DNA from: Amorphophallus konjac
Taxonomy: Eukaryota > Streptophyta > Magnoliopsida > Alismatales > Araceae
Assembly (NCBI GenBank): GCA_022559845.1
Contig: CM040120.1
Span: forward strand, 309,292,740 to 309,356,739
Direction: 5' to 3'
DNA length: 64,000 bases
This document shows positions 33,273 through 43,490 of this stretch, one piece after another. Within the stretch, counting starts at the first letter, position 1; the number at the start of each line of letters is the position of its first letter. Position numbers and translations under genes: made by a program. The notes beneath the pieces are model-generated. The model did no database searches. It was not told where the DNA came from and saw only the letters and a program-made list of their open reading frames with translations.

Positions 33273-36200
33273 TGTGGACGCACTTTTTATTTATTAATTA
33301 AGATATATGGTTATTGGGTTTATTAAGTGCGTGGGCGTGCCAGTCACAAAGGTGACGATTTATTTTGTGCTCGATCTGACTAATCAGACGATTGTGTGGT
33401 TCGTGTCGGGACCAAAACCCGCCGCGCCATAAAGGTCACAGCGTCATTTACATCCCCTCGGAGAGGGGAACACCCTTGATTAATCGCCGGGAATCAGGGC
33501 CTCATGGCCAGGAAATTATATCGAGAGAAACTAGCCGATAGCGGTCTCGAATCAATCGAAAAGTCTGATGTTTAGGGAAGCAAGCATTCGAACTATGTCG
33601 GTCACTCAAGGGACCATTTTGATATTCGGACGAGCGTTCGGCTTCAGAAAATCGTGATCGTCACGGGGAAAACCGGAGCATATGTATGTCGGGGTACGAC
33701 AAATTTCTTGTTCAAAGGGACGGGAAACGTTCAGTTAAATCCCGATTAGAGCGGTTGGAAACTGATAAGTTTGTCGACCCGGTGCAAGATCAAGCTACGA
33801 CCATACTGCGGTGGGCCCCCCGCGGTCGAAGTCGGGCTCGCGTGGGCGTCGTCAATATTTTCGGTGCCAAGGGCAGCGAGAAAGTGTCCCAGGACTAGAT
33901 TCCAAAACAAAGATGTGTATAGAGATAGCTGGCTATAGGCCTAGGATGTGGGTCAGGCGATGACCATGGTTGGGGCGAACCCGAGGTCCAAACGTGACTC
34001 ACGAAGGTCTTATTGATATTCCCACCCATAGGGTTCGGGGAAGACGAGAGCCGTCTCGTCCCATTCAACTTTTGTTGGTCATTCATGGACCACTTTATGT
34101 TCGGACAAAGATCCGTATTGAAGGCACGACGTAAACGGAAATAAACCCGTACAAATGTCTGCCGTGAGTACGGCAAGTTTAATGCAAGTGCGGGATTAGA
34201 TCCCGGTATATATGTCGGTCACTAACGGACCATTCGTCGTTCGGATGAGAGTCCGCATTTGAAGCGTCGAAGACAACAACAAAACCACACGGATGTCTGC
34301 CGTAGGTACGGCAAGTTTAATGTGGGTGCGGGATTAGATCCCGGTATATATGTCGGTCACTAACGGACCATTCATTATTTGGACGGAAGTCAGTATTAGT
34401 AGCGTCGAGGACGACGATAAAACCGCACGGATGTCTGCCGTAGGTGCGGCAAGTTTAATGTGGGTGCGGGATCGGATCCCGATGAAGACGGGTCGAGCTA
34501 ACGAACTATCGGCCCGGGATAAGTTCGGGTCATGTTCACGTACGGGCGAGGGCTCCCGAGATCCAAGTCCGATCTAGTGAGGCATCATTACTTTTCTCTT
34601 CATACGCAGTCCGAGGGAAGCGGATTGTTAAGTGTGAAGCCCGAACTCGCCAACGTGCACCCTCGCACACGGATCGACCTGCGCGGTCAGGTCACGGGGG
34701 TCAAGGGGGCAGCGCCCCTTACAGGGGTCTCCGGAACAAAATTTTGATTATAACAGAGGCGATATTGTCTTTGTACCATGACTTGGGGTGTGCTGACTTG
34801 GTTATAACATTTTCTATTATCATTGTTCCAATTGTTAAATTATATGGTTTGTTCTCACAGAAATGGTTTATATGCTTTCTTTTCTTTCTACTAACCTCAA
34901 GCTTTCTATTTTCTTTTATTTGGTTAATTTGTCCTTTTATGAGGCACACCGGATTAACATCAAGAGGAGGGCGCGCCGGTTTAGCCACAAGAAGGGGGGG
35001 GGGGGGGGCGCCAGTTTAAGGCCAAGGGAGGAGGCGCGCCGGTTTAAGGTGGCAAGTTGGGGTGCACCGGTTTAGGATAGGGCAACACAAGGGGGCGCGC
35101 GCCGGATTAAGGCCAATGAACAGTATGGCATGTCGGAATAAGCACTATTCATTACAAGGATTTTGAGATGGTTTTGAGTGTGAAGCTAAACAGGCGCGGG
35201 GGGGGGGGGGGGTACTGCGCCGGATTAGCCCACGCCGGATTAGGAGCACGCCGGGATGGCTTCTATGAGGTTTATTTCATTCTTGTTGGCTCTGTTTCTT
35301 CTTTCTTTCAACTGCAAGTTAATCTGTTGATTGGATTGTTCACCGAATTGGTGGATTAAGTTTGTGGAGAGGGAGTTTAAGTGTTTGATCATTTGTCAAG
35401 GTGAATTGGCATGAAAACCCGAATGTTTTATTAGAAGTGTTTGTTGTGCAGGGTAGTTCAGTTTGTGTTTGATTTCTGGAGGGGGTTTTCTGAGTGGGGT
35501 TGATTTAGTCTGAAGAAGCTTCATTTATTCGTTCTTATGCGTTCTTGTTCTTGTTCATCTTGTTCTTGGCCCTGGTAAAAATCGGGCAGCACTTCCCCCA
35601 GACTGAAGCTTGCCAGATAAAAATGGGGGAACGCCAAATGGATTGCTCCGGGGTGAACCTCACAATGCAGACCTCACGGCGGTCCGTTAACCCACATGTG
35701 AGTGTGGAAGAGCTCGAGGACTAGCCTTTAAGAACTCTCGCGACTCACGGATAATACTTTCTCAAGGCGGGACGAATGTATGCCACAGGAGGGCTGTAAA
35801 TGTTCATCCATCTGTGGGTTCCTTAGAAGGTCATGCCACGGAGAGGCAGACTTCTAAAGGCCCTTGGATGAGAAGAAAACCGAGATGAAGGGAGAGAGAT
35901 CAAAGCGATAGAACACCACTCATGCCCACAAAGAAAGGCACTCTTTTTATTCACCCCCAAGGAAAAGGGGGAAAAGAGATACAGGATGGGAGATTTACCA
36001 CGAAGAAAGGAAAACACATCAGAGAAAGAGGAAAGAAATACATCGGTGGGGGAGGGGGAACGGAGCACAAGTTCCTCCCCCCTCCGAGCTCACCTCTCTT
36101 CTCTCACGCTCAATCTCTCTTTTTTCTTCACCTCTCCGGCGTGGATGGATGGAGTTTTTCTTCTCTTCGGGTGGCCTTCTCTTCTTTCTTCAGTCGCCCT

Positions 36201-37197
36201 CCGGGGGTTCGAGCTTCTCTCTTTTTTTTTCTCCAGTGGGGCATGCCTTTTATAGAACGGGTTGCCCTTTCTTTGCTCGAACGGAAGAAACTCCCGCCAC
36301 TTGCCCTTGTTTGCCGGACGAACATGATTGACATGTTGCGGTGTCGTCCGTTGATTTGCACAGTACGCTGGCATTCGTTCGAGGACAGGTCGTTCGCGGG
36401 TTTGCCGGGAGATCTTCTGCTACTTCCACCGTCGATGCATGCCTTCGCCGCTGCGCTGTCGAACAGATGTGGAGACAGAGCTCGGTAGCATTGAATGCTA
36501 TGCCCCCTAGAACCTGCCCCGAATCTGATAGGAGAACAGAGTATCGGGGGGGCAGATGGGACAGAATGGGGTTAAACCGACGTGGCCAGGGGGCACGCTG
36601 GATAACCATAGTAAGGAGGGCGCGCCGGTTTAAGGCTTGTTGGAGGGGCGCGCCGGTTTAAGGCTTGTTGGAGGGGCGCGCCAGTTTAAGGCCCAAGTAA
36701 GGGCGAATGGGAAATGGGGCGCGGCGGTTTTAGGGGCGCCAGATTAGGATGTTGAAGGGGCGCGCCGGTTTAGAGCGTGCCAGTTTAAGGCCCTTCCGCG
36801 CCGTTTTAACCATCAAATGGATTCTTTTCAAAGTCGCATCCATTTATTCGAATGTTGGCGTTCCCGGAATGTTCTAGTTGCAATGTATGGCCTTCATAAT
36901 ATTCTGTTTGCAGCCTCTGGGGCTCAGTCCCAGACTTTGCGTGCCTTTCGATGTATGCCGAGACTGTGCCGGGGTTCCTGACTTTTCTCTGATTCAGCTC
37001 TCAGCATGGCCGATTGGAGAGTTGTAGCCGTATCTTCCGCCTGGGGGGCTTCCTTAATGGGTAGCGGACCACTAAGCGAGTTATCGTCCTGATCGGGCGA
37101 GGCATGAGGTTTGTTCGGCATTTCCATCTTCGACTTGCTCTCGAGTGTCGAGACGTGCTTGCTGTATGATCCTCATCGACATTTTTTGACGTCCACA
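33273..37197 (-). mobile_element. 3' LTR of element 4
   Basis: Three copies of a roughly 125-bp unit ('tatatatgtcggtcactaac') lie at 34150-34480. Two clusters of a 'ggcgcgccggtttaagg' word lie at 34965-35120 and 36610-36800. A minus-strand TATA box lies at 36245-36254. ORFs of up to 188 codons (35922-36488) are matched in the other LTR and show no protein family. Confidence 0.92.
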
Positions 37198-37211
37198 AAT
37201 GCCCCCCACTC
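37198..37211 (-). other. Polypurine tract of element 4
   Basis: The minus strand reads GAGTGGGGGGCATT directly before the LTR start TGTGG. With the PBS at the other end it fixes the orientation as minus. Confidence 0.65.
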
Positions 37212-37739
37212 GTGGGCGGCGCAAGCGAGGGACGAGTGCGCGGGTCCCGCGCGTGTAGGGTTCTTTGACAAGATATATCTTCTTCTGAGCCAGTGGGGTG
37301 ATGGTCCGGTGCGAATTCACGGGAAAGTGCTCACTCCTTCAGCAAATGGATGAGGGGATCGCTTCACCGCATACACACACGGACTGAGATGTCTAGCCTG
37401 AGTGAGGAGGGGTTTAGTCATCGGCATGGGGTAGATACCGAAGCAAGAACGAAGGGTCTATGCGTCGACTTAGGCAAGAGGCCTAAAACGACTTAGATGA
37501 GGCCAATCCTAAGGGGGAGTTGGTGGCTCGTGCTGGGTTTAGGAGAGTTGTTCATTCATCGACTCGGATGGGAGGTCCAAGTCGAATGCTTTTGAGAGGG
37601 CTCTGACGGAGTGAGATGGATTTTATGCCTTTGGGTGGAACGTTCGGAGCGAAGGGTTTATTTGCTGGTGCCGACAGGGTGTCGGGAGCTGACGTGGTCT
37701 ATTCATTGGAACGGGGTGAGTGCCAAGGCAAAGGGATTT

Positions 37740-38250
37740 TTCATTCATTGACTTGGACGGAAGGTCCGAGCCAAGCAAGGAGGTTCTTTTTGTTCATCGA
37801 CTTGGACGGAAGGTCCGAGCCAAGCAAGGAAGTTTTTTTTTATATTCATTGACTTGGACGGAAGGTCTGAGCCAAGCAAGGAAGTTCCCTTATTTTTTCT
37901 TCTTTTTTTTTCATTGACTTGGACGGAAGGTCCGGGCCAAGCAAGAAGGCTCTCTCCTTTTTTATTCATTGGCTTGGACGGAAGGTCAGAGCCAAGCAAA
38001 GAGGTTTTTTTTTGTTCATCGACCTGGACGGAAGGTCCGAGCCAAGCAAAGGAGTTCTTTTGTTCATAGACTCGGATGGAAGTTCCGAGCCAAGCAAGGA
38101 GGGGTTTCTTTGTGTTCATGGACATGGACGGAAGGTCCGAGCCAAGCAAAGAGCATGCATTTTTGTTCATGGACTAGGACGGAAGGTCCGAGCCAAGCAA
38201 AGAGGGTCCTTTTTGTTCATTGACTTGGATGGAAGGTCCAAGCCAAGGGT
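37740..38250 (-). repeat. Element 4 array 1: hairpin tandem repeat, unit 40-65 bp, about ten copies
   Basis: The unit is 'ttcattgacttggacggaag' followed by 'gtccgagccaagcaa'. Within it GGAC pairs with GTCC, and CTTGG with CCAAG, giving a two-part stem around a GGAAG loop. Copies vary mostly in the T-rich spacer. Confidence 0.85.
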
Positions 38251-38499
38251 TTATTCGTCGGTGGGACTGGAGATTGCAATATTGGGGTGGTTTGTTCATT
38301 GACACGGGGTTAGTGACAAAGCAAGGGTCTTTTTGTTCATGGAACCAGACTAAAGATCCGGGCCATAGGTTTATTCATCGATGTCGACGAGGAGTCGAGG
38401 ACCGACATGGTCTATTCATTGACACAGGGTTAGTGTCAAAGCAAGGGTATTTTTGTTCATGAAACCAGACGAAAGGTCTGGGCCACATGTTTGTTCATC

Positions 38500-39130
38500 G
38501 ATGCCGACAGGTGTCGGGAGCTAACGTGGTAGACTTGTCCCTTTTTCTCTTCATTAGTGCCGACGGGGTGTCGGGAACCTGACGTGGTATGCTTGTCCCT
38601 TTTTCTCTTCATTAGTGCCGACGGGGTGTCGGGAACCTGGCGTGGTATGCTTGTCCCTTTTTCTCTTCATTAGTGCCGACGGGGTGTCGGGAACCTGACA
38701 TGGTTTATTTGTCTCTTCTTCTCTTCATCAGTGCCGACGGGGTGCCGGGAGCTGACATGGTTTGTTTGTCTCTTCTTCTCTTCATCAGTGCCGACGGGGT
38801 GCCGGGAGCTGACATGGTTTGTTTGTCTCTTCTTCTCTTCATCAGTGCCGACGGGGTACCGAGAGCTGACATGGTTTGTTTGTCTCTTCTGCTCTTCATC
38901 ATCACCGACGGAGTGTCGGGAGCTGACATAGTTTGTTTGTCTCTTCTTTTCTTCATCAGTGCCGACGGGGTGCCGGGAGCTGACATAGTTTGTTTGTCTC
39001 TTCTGTTCTTCATCAGTGCCGACGGAGTTTCGGGAGCTGACATAGTTTGTTTGTCTCTTCTTTTCTTCATCAGTGCCGACGGGGTGCCGGGAGCTGACAT
39101 GGTTTGTTTGTCTCTTCTTCTCTTCATTTT
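38500..39130 (-). repeat. Element 4 array 2: 57-bp tandem repeat, about ten copies
   Basis: The unit includes 'cagtgccgacggggtgccgg' and 'gctgacatggtttgtttgtc'. CCGAC and GTCGG arms flank a GGGGT loop in several copies. Because 57 is a multiple of three, open frames of 194 and 174 codons appear on both strands. They encode a 19-residue repeat and are not genes. Confidence 0.9.
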
Positions 39131-39149
39131 TTTATTTTTAAACCATAAT

Positions 39150-39352
39150 ACCGGTACAAGCGCCCTTTCGGGTTTTCGCCGACACCAGCCCCCTATTGCT
39201 TTTGCCCACGTGCCCTCTCGGGTTTTCACGTGGCGGGGTACCCAATTTTACCTGTAGCGCCCTTTCGGGTTTTCGCCACAGCCGGGTTGCTGTCATTTTT
39301 ACCCTTGTCCCCGTGTAGGGGCAAGTCCGGCGGGGCACCTCTATTTTAAGTT
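39150..39352 (-). other. Structured hairpin block C in element 4
   Basis: Three minus-strand hairpins. C1 (39153-39186) has a GAAA loop. C2 (39206-39233) has a perfect CCACGTG/CACGTGG outer helix and a GAGA loop. C3 (39254-39279) pairs GTGGCG with CGCTAC and has a GAAA loop. Each keeps the AAAA bulge and CCC/GGG helix. The trailing 'aagtccggcgggg' tail is also kept. This is homologous to blocks A and B of element 1 and is the only part of the interior, besides the PBS, that I could link to a coding Tat element. Confidence 0.7.
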
Positions 39353-39369
39353 CCTTTCTCCTTTTTTTT

Positions 39370-39870
39370 TTGACGAGCGGATAATATGTAATTGTTGGCT
39401 AGGGCCCGAAGCCTTGCACCGAAAGATAAGGTTCATTCGTTGGCAAGAAGATAATGCCAACACAACGGTTTTTTTTCTCTGCCGATTCGGACGTAAGGTC
39501 CGTAATGGCAATATTGTGTGAGAGCAGATGGCTAAGGCACGAGGCCCTGCACCGGAAAGGGACTTATTCGTTGGCAAGGGACTAATGCCAGTGCAAGGAT
39601 AGAGAGTTTGCCGATTCGGGTGTAAGGCCCACAAAGGCAATTTTGCATGAGAGAAGGTGGCTAGGGCACGAAGCCTTGCGCCGAGAGATAAGGTTCATTC
39701 GTTGGCAAGAAGATAATGCCAACGCAACGGGGGTTTTTTTTTCTCTACCGATTCGGACGTAGGGTCCGTAATGACAATATTACGTGAGAGCGGGTGACTA
39801 GGGCACGAAGCCTTGCACTAGAAAGGGACTTATCCGTTGGCAAGGGACTAACGCCAACGCAGGGGTGGAG
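39370..39870 (-). repeat. Element 4 array 3: tandem repeat, unit about 130 bp, four copies
   Basis: Each unit contains two inverted repeats: TTGGC with GCCAA about 12 bases apart ('ttggcaagaagataatgcca'), and CGGAC-gtaag-GTCCG. Units also share 'gaagccttgcaccgaaag'. Confidence 0.8.
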
Positions 39871-39924
39871 CCGTCTTTGCCCGTGCGGATGCCCGTCGAT
39901 ACGTAGGGGCATGCGGACGGGAGA

Positions 39925-40060
39925 CATATGCATATACATATACATATATATATTATTATTATTATCATTTTCCCTTCATTCTCTTTCTTTCTCTCTCTTT
40001 TTCTTTTTCTCTTCTTCTCCTTTTTATTTTCTTCTTCTCTTCTCTTTTTCTTTTGGGTAC
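39925..40060. repeat. AT microsatellite and CT-rich tract
   Basis: A 'catatacatatatatattatt' type simple repeat is followed by a long pyrimidine-rich stretch. It is a spacer between arrays. Confidence 0.8.
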
Positions 40061-40194
40061 AAAATCAATGCTGTAGTAGGGAAGGGGGGAAGTTTTACAC
40101 ATAGGGATTGGTCATCTGTCGGCGTGTCTGCCAGTGGCTGTGCATCTGTCAGCCTGCGTGTCGACAGCTGATCGTCTGTTGGCTCAGTCGCCGA

Positions 40195-40560
40195 CTGTCG
40201 ACATCCGTCGGATTGGAGCCCCGACGGTTGAACATCTGTCGGGTTGAAGCCCCGATGGCTGGACATCTATCGGATTAAAGCCCCGATGGCTGGACATCTA
40301 TCGGATTAAAGCCCCGATTGGCTGAGCATCTATCGGATTAACACCCCGATTGGCTAAGCATCTATCGGATTAAAGCCCCGATTGGCTGAGCATCTATCGA
40401 ATTAAAGCCCCGATTGGCTAAGCATCTTTTGGATTAGGGCCCCGATCGGCTGAACATCTATCGGATTGAAGCCCCGATCGGCTGAGCATCTATCGGATTA
40501 AAGCCCCGATTGGCTGAGCATCTATCGGATTAAAGCCCCGATGGCTGAACATCTATCGGT
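40195..40560 (-). repeat. Element 4 array 4: 32-bp tandem repeat, about eleven copies
   Basis: The unit is 'ggctgagcatctatcggatt' plus 'aaagccccgatt'. ATCGG and CCGAT arms pair across a 9-base loop. Copies are highly similar, suggesting recent expansion. Confidence 0.9.
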
Positions 40561-40784
40561 CCGGACGAAAGGTCGTGACGCCGACCATGTGAGAGGTTTA
40601 TTGGGTGGATGGCCGAAGGCCGAAGGTAAAAGACCATGTCTGTCTCGAGACCTTCTTTCCTTTCTTCTCTTCTTTTTTTGTATGGAGAGGCGGGTGCGAA
40701 GACCACGTCTGTTTCACGTCTCTCTTTTTCTTTATTCTACTCTTCTTTTCTCATTAATGCCTCTGTGCTGGAGTGTATTTCTCT

Positions 40785-42690
40785 TAATGTGCCCCCAGGT
40801 TGGGGTGTAGCTTTATTTCATATGTGCCCCCTGAGGGGTGTGTTTTGCCTCTTCACTTCTGTTCCCCCAGGCAGGGTGTATTTTTTCATGGCTTCTGTGC
40901 CCCCAGGTGGGGCATGTTTCTTCTTCAAATACCCGTAAGATGGGGTGGACTCTTTTCTTCTTATGCTCCTAAGGTGGGATGTACCTCTCTTTAAATGCCC
41001 TCAAGCTGGGGTATACTCTTCACGGCTTCTATGCCCCCAGGTGGGGTATGTTTCTTCTTCAAATACCCCTAAGCGAGGGTGAGTTCTTCTACTTTTTATG
41101 CCCCCATGGCGGGGTGAGTTTCTCTATATATGCCCCTGGCACGGGGTGTGTCTTTTGTTTCTTATACCCCCCCATGGCGGGGGTGAATTCTGCTTTGTCT
41201 ACCCCTGAAGGCGGAGGAGTGCTTCTCTTCATATGTCCCCAGAGCGGGGTGTATCTTTGTTGCTTGTTGTGCCCCAGGTCGGGGTAGATTCTTCTGCTTC
41301 TTCTGCCCCCAGAGTGGGGTATATTTCTCTTCGTATACCCCCGACCGGGGTGCATTCTTTTCGCTTCATATGCCCCCAGGGTGGAGTGCGTCTTCTGCTC
41401 CTTATGCCCCCGGGATGGAGTGTACTCTCTTCATATGCCCCCGGCACGAGGTGTATCTTTTGCTTCTTATGCCTCCAAAGGGAGGTGTCTTTCTCTTCAT
41501 ATGCCCTAGGCACTGGGTGTATCTTTGCTTTTTACGCCCCCAGGATGGAGTGTATTCTCTTCATATGCCCCCGACACGAGGTGTATCTTTTGCTTCTTAT
41601 GCCCCCAAAGGGAGGTGTAATTCTACTTCTTATGCCCCCAGGGCGGGGTGGATTCTGCTTCTCTGCTTCTATGCCCCCAGGCGGGGGGGGGGGGGTGTAT
41701 TTGCTGCTTGTGCACCTCTCTTTGTGTGCCCCCAGGCTGGGGTGAATTCCTTTCTTCTTATGCCCCCGTGACGGGGTATGTCTTTTGCTTCATGTGCCCC
41801 CACGGCGGGGTACCTTTCTTCTTCAAAGGCCCCTAAGTCGGGGAATGTTGTTTCTTCTTATGCCCCCAGGCTGGGGTAGATTCCTTTCACGTGCCCCCCG
41901 AAGCCGGGGTGTAACTTTTGCCTTGTGTGCCCCCGAGTCGGGGGTGTAATTCTTCTTCTACCCCTCAAGGCGGGGCGTATTTCTCTTCATATGCCCCCAG
42001 AGTGGGGGTATGTTTTGCTTCTTGTGCACCCAAAGTGGGGTGTATTCTACTTCTGGTGGCCCCAAGATGGGGTGTATTGTTGCTTCTGATGCCCCCAAGA
42101 TGGGGTGTAATTCTGCTTCTTATGCCCCCAGGCCGGGGTGTGTTCTGCTGCTCCTTATGCCCCTATATCGGGGTAGACTTTTCTGCTCCCTCTGCCCCAG
42201 GGTGGGGTACATTTCTCTTCGTATTCCCCTAAGCCGGGGTGTGCTTCTTTTGTTTCATGTGCCCCTAAATGGGGTAGAGTCTTGGCTTCTTCCGCCCTCA
42301 AGGCGGGGTGGAGTCTGCTGCTTATGCCCCTATGGTGGGCTATATCTTTTGCTTCTCAGGCCCCCGTGCGGGGTATATGTTTCTTCTTCGGATTCTCCTA
42401 AGTCTGGGGTGTATTCTTTATTTCTTATGCCCCCGGGCCGGGGTGAATTCTTTGTTGCTTCCTATGCCCCCCCATGGCGGGGGTACACTTCTTCGTCAAA
42501 TGCCCCCGAGCCGGGGTATAATTTTTATTTTGTATGCCCCCAGACCGGGGTAGATTCTCTTTTCATGTACCCCTAGGTCAAGGCGTACCTTCTTGCTTCT
42601 TATGCCCCCAGGGCGGGGTGTAGCTTTTCTTGCATCTTATGCCCCCATGGCGGGGTATATTTCCCCTTCTTATTCTCCGTGGCGGGGTAT
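40785..42690 (-). repeat. Element 4 array 5: CCCC/GGGG hairpin repeat, about 40 copies
   Basis: Nearly every unit (35-60 bp) reads 'tatgcccccaggctggggtg' or a variant, then a pyrimidine-rich spacer ('ttcttcttcttctt'). The arms CCCC and GGGG remain, while the 4-6 base loop differs from copy to copy (aggt, ggca, atgg, gagc and others). The long ORFs crossing it (for example 41233-41745) are by-products. Confidence 0.88.
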
Positions 42691-43468
42691 GTGCACGTTC
42701 TCTTTGGGAGTGGTGGCCATGCTTGGCCTCATCACTATAAAGCATTCCCCACAACGGGCAGCAATTCATCTAGTTATAATTGTGGTTTGTTGGATCTTCT
42801 AACAGCCACTCGAGGGACCATCTGTGCCGGATAGGGGTAGTAGGAAGGTGGAACGAGCCAGGGAATTGTACCACGGACTTCGACCCTCCTAGAGCCGGGC
42901 GGGATGTCGGCCTTCTTCTCGTTCTCTTGGCCGGCCACGCTTGCCAAATTTTTTTGTCCTTTCTTTTCTTCTCTTCTTCTTCTTCTCTTTTTTTGTGTAA
43001 TAGACCAAGGTGGGTGTGCAGGAGAGCGCTCACCCCCTCAGGGAGGGGATGAGTAGTTCGCTCCACCGCATCAATCCCACAGTGGTAATCTTTGTTTAGC
43101 ACGGGTCTCGACGGATATGGCCGTACAACCCTCTCTCGCCGATTCTTTCTCTTCCCTTGTATTTCTTTCTTCTTCTCTCTTCTTTTTTTTTCTTCTTTTC
43201 TTTTTTTTTTGCGGAAAGGGGATTTGATTTTCCCTCCCTCTCCTCTTTTCCTCTTCTCTCTTTTTTTTTAGCGGCCTTCATGATTCCTGGAAGCTGCATA
43301 TGCCTCGGAGTAACATCTCTGAGGCCACAAAACACTTTTGCCTGGTCTGGCTTTTCGCCCCATAGGGCTGGCGAAGATAACACCTGCAATTCATCAAAGC
43401 AGGCAAACGTCGTTTATTAGGAGGCCATGAGGCCCCGAATCCCGACGAAGAGATGAAGGGTGGTTTAT
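42691..43468 (-). other. 5' leader of element 4
   Basis: Sequence between the last repeat array and the PBS. It includes pyrimidine-rich tracts (42955-42990, 43165-43275). A stretch at 43026-43070 resembles one just inside the other LTR (37328-37370): both share a 'gctcac' start, a 'ggatgag' core and a 'ttcgctccaccgca'-like end. A 97-codon minus-strand ORF near 43100-43390 has no recognised match. Confidence 0.5.
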
Positions 43469-43486
43469 GTCCCACCGGACGTGCCA
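43469..43486 (-). other. Primer-binding site of element 4
   Basis: Minus-strand TGGCACGTCCGGTGGGAC, four bases from the LTR end. It differs from element 1's PBS at one base, so both would use the same tRNA primer. Confidence 0.8.
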
Positions 43487-43490
43487 GACT

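Noticed and set aside
35922..36488. 188-codon plus-strand ORF duplicated at 46109-46675
   Set aside because: Both copies lie in the LTRs of element 4, overlap the minus-strand TATA box and pyrimidine tracts, and encode low-complexity text. The duplication is the LTR pair, not a gene family.
38673..39257. Open frames of 194 (+) and 174 (-) codons with a 19-residue repeat
   Set aside because: The DNA unit is 57 bp, a multiple of three with no stop on either strand, so both frames stay open by arithmetic. They lie in a non-coding array and lack any domain.
40195..40560. Regular repeats resembling a CRISPR array
   Set aside because: The repeats are head-to-tail with no unique spacers, in a eukaryotic retrotransposon.
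41233..41745. Long repetitive ORFs in the CCCC/GGGG array
   Set aside because: Three frames are open at once over the same short repeat, and the residues only reflect 'tatgcccccaggtggggtg'.
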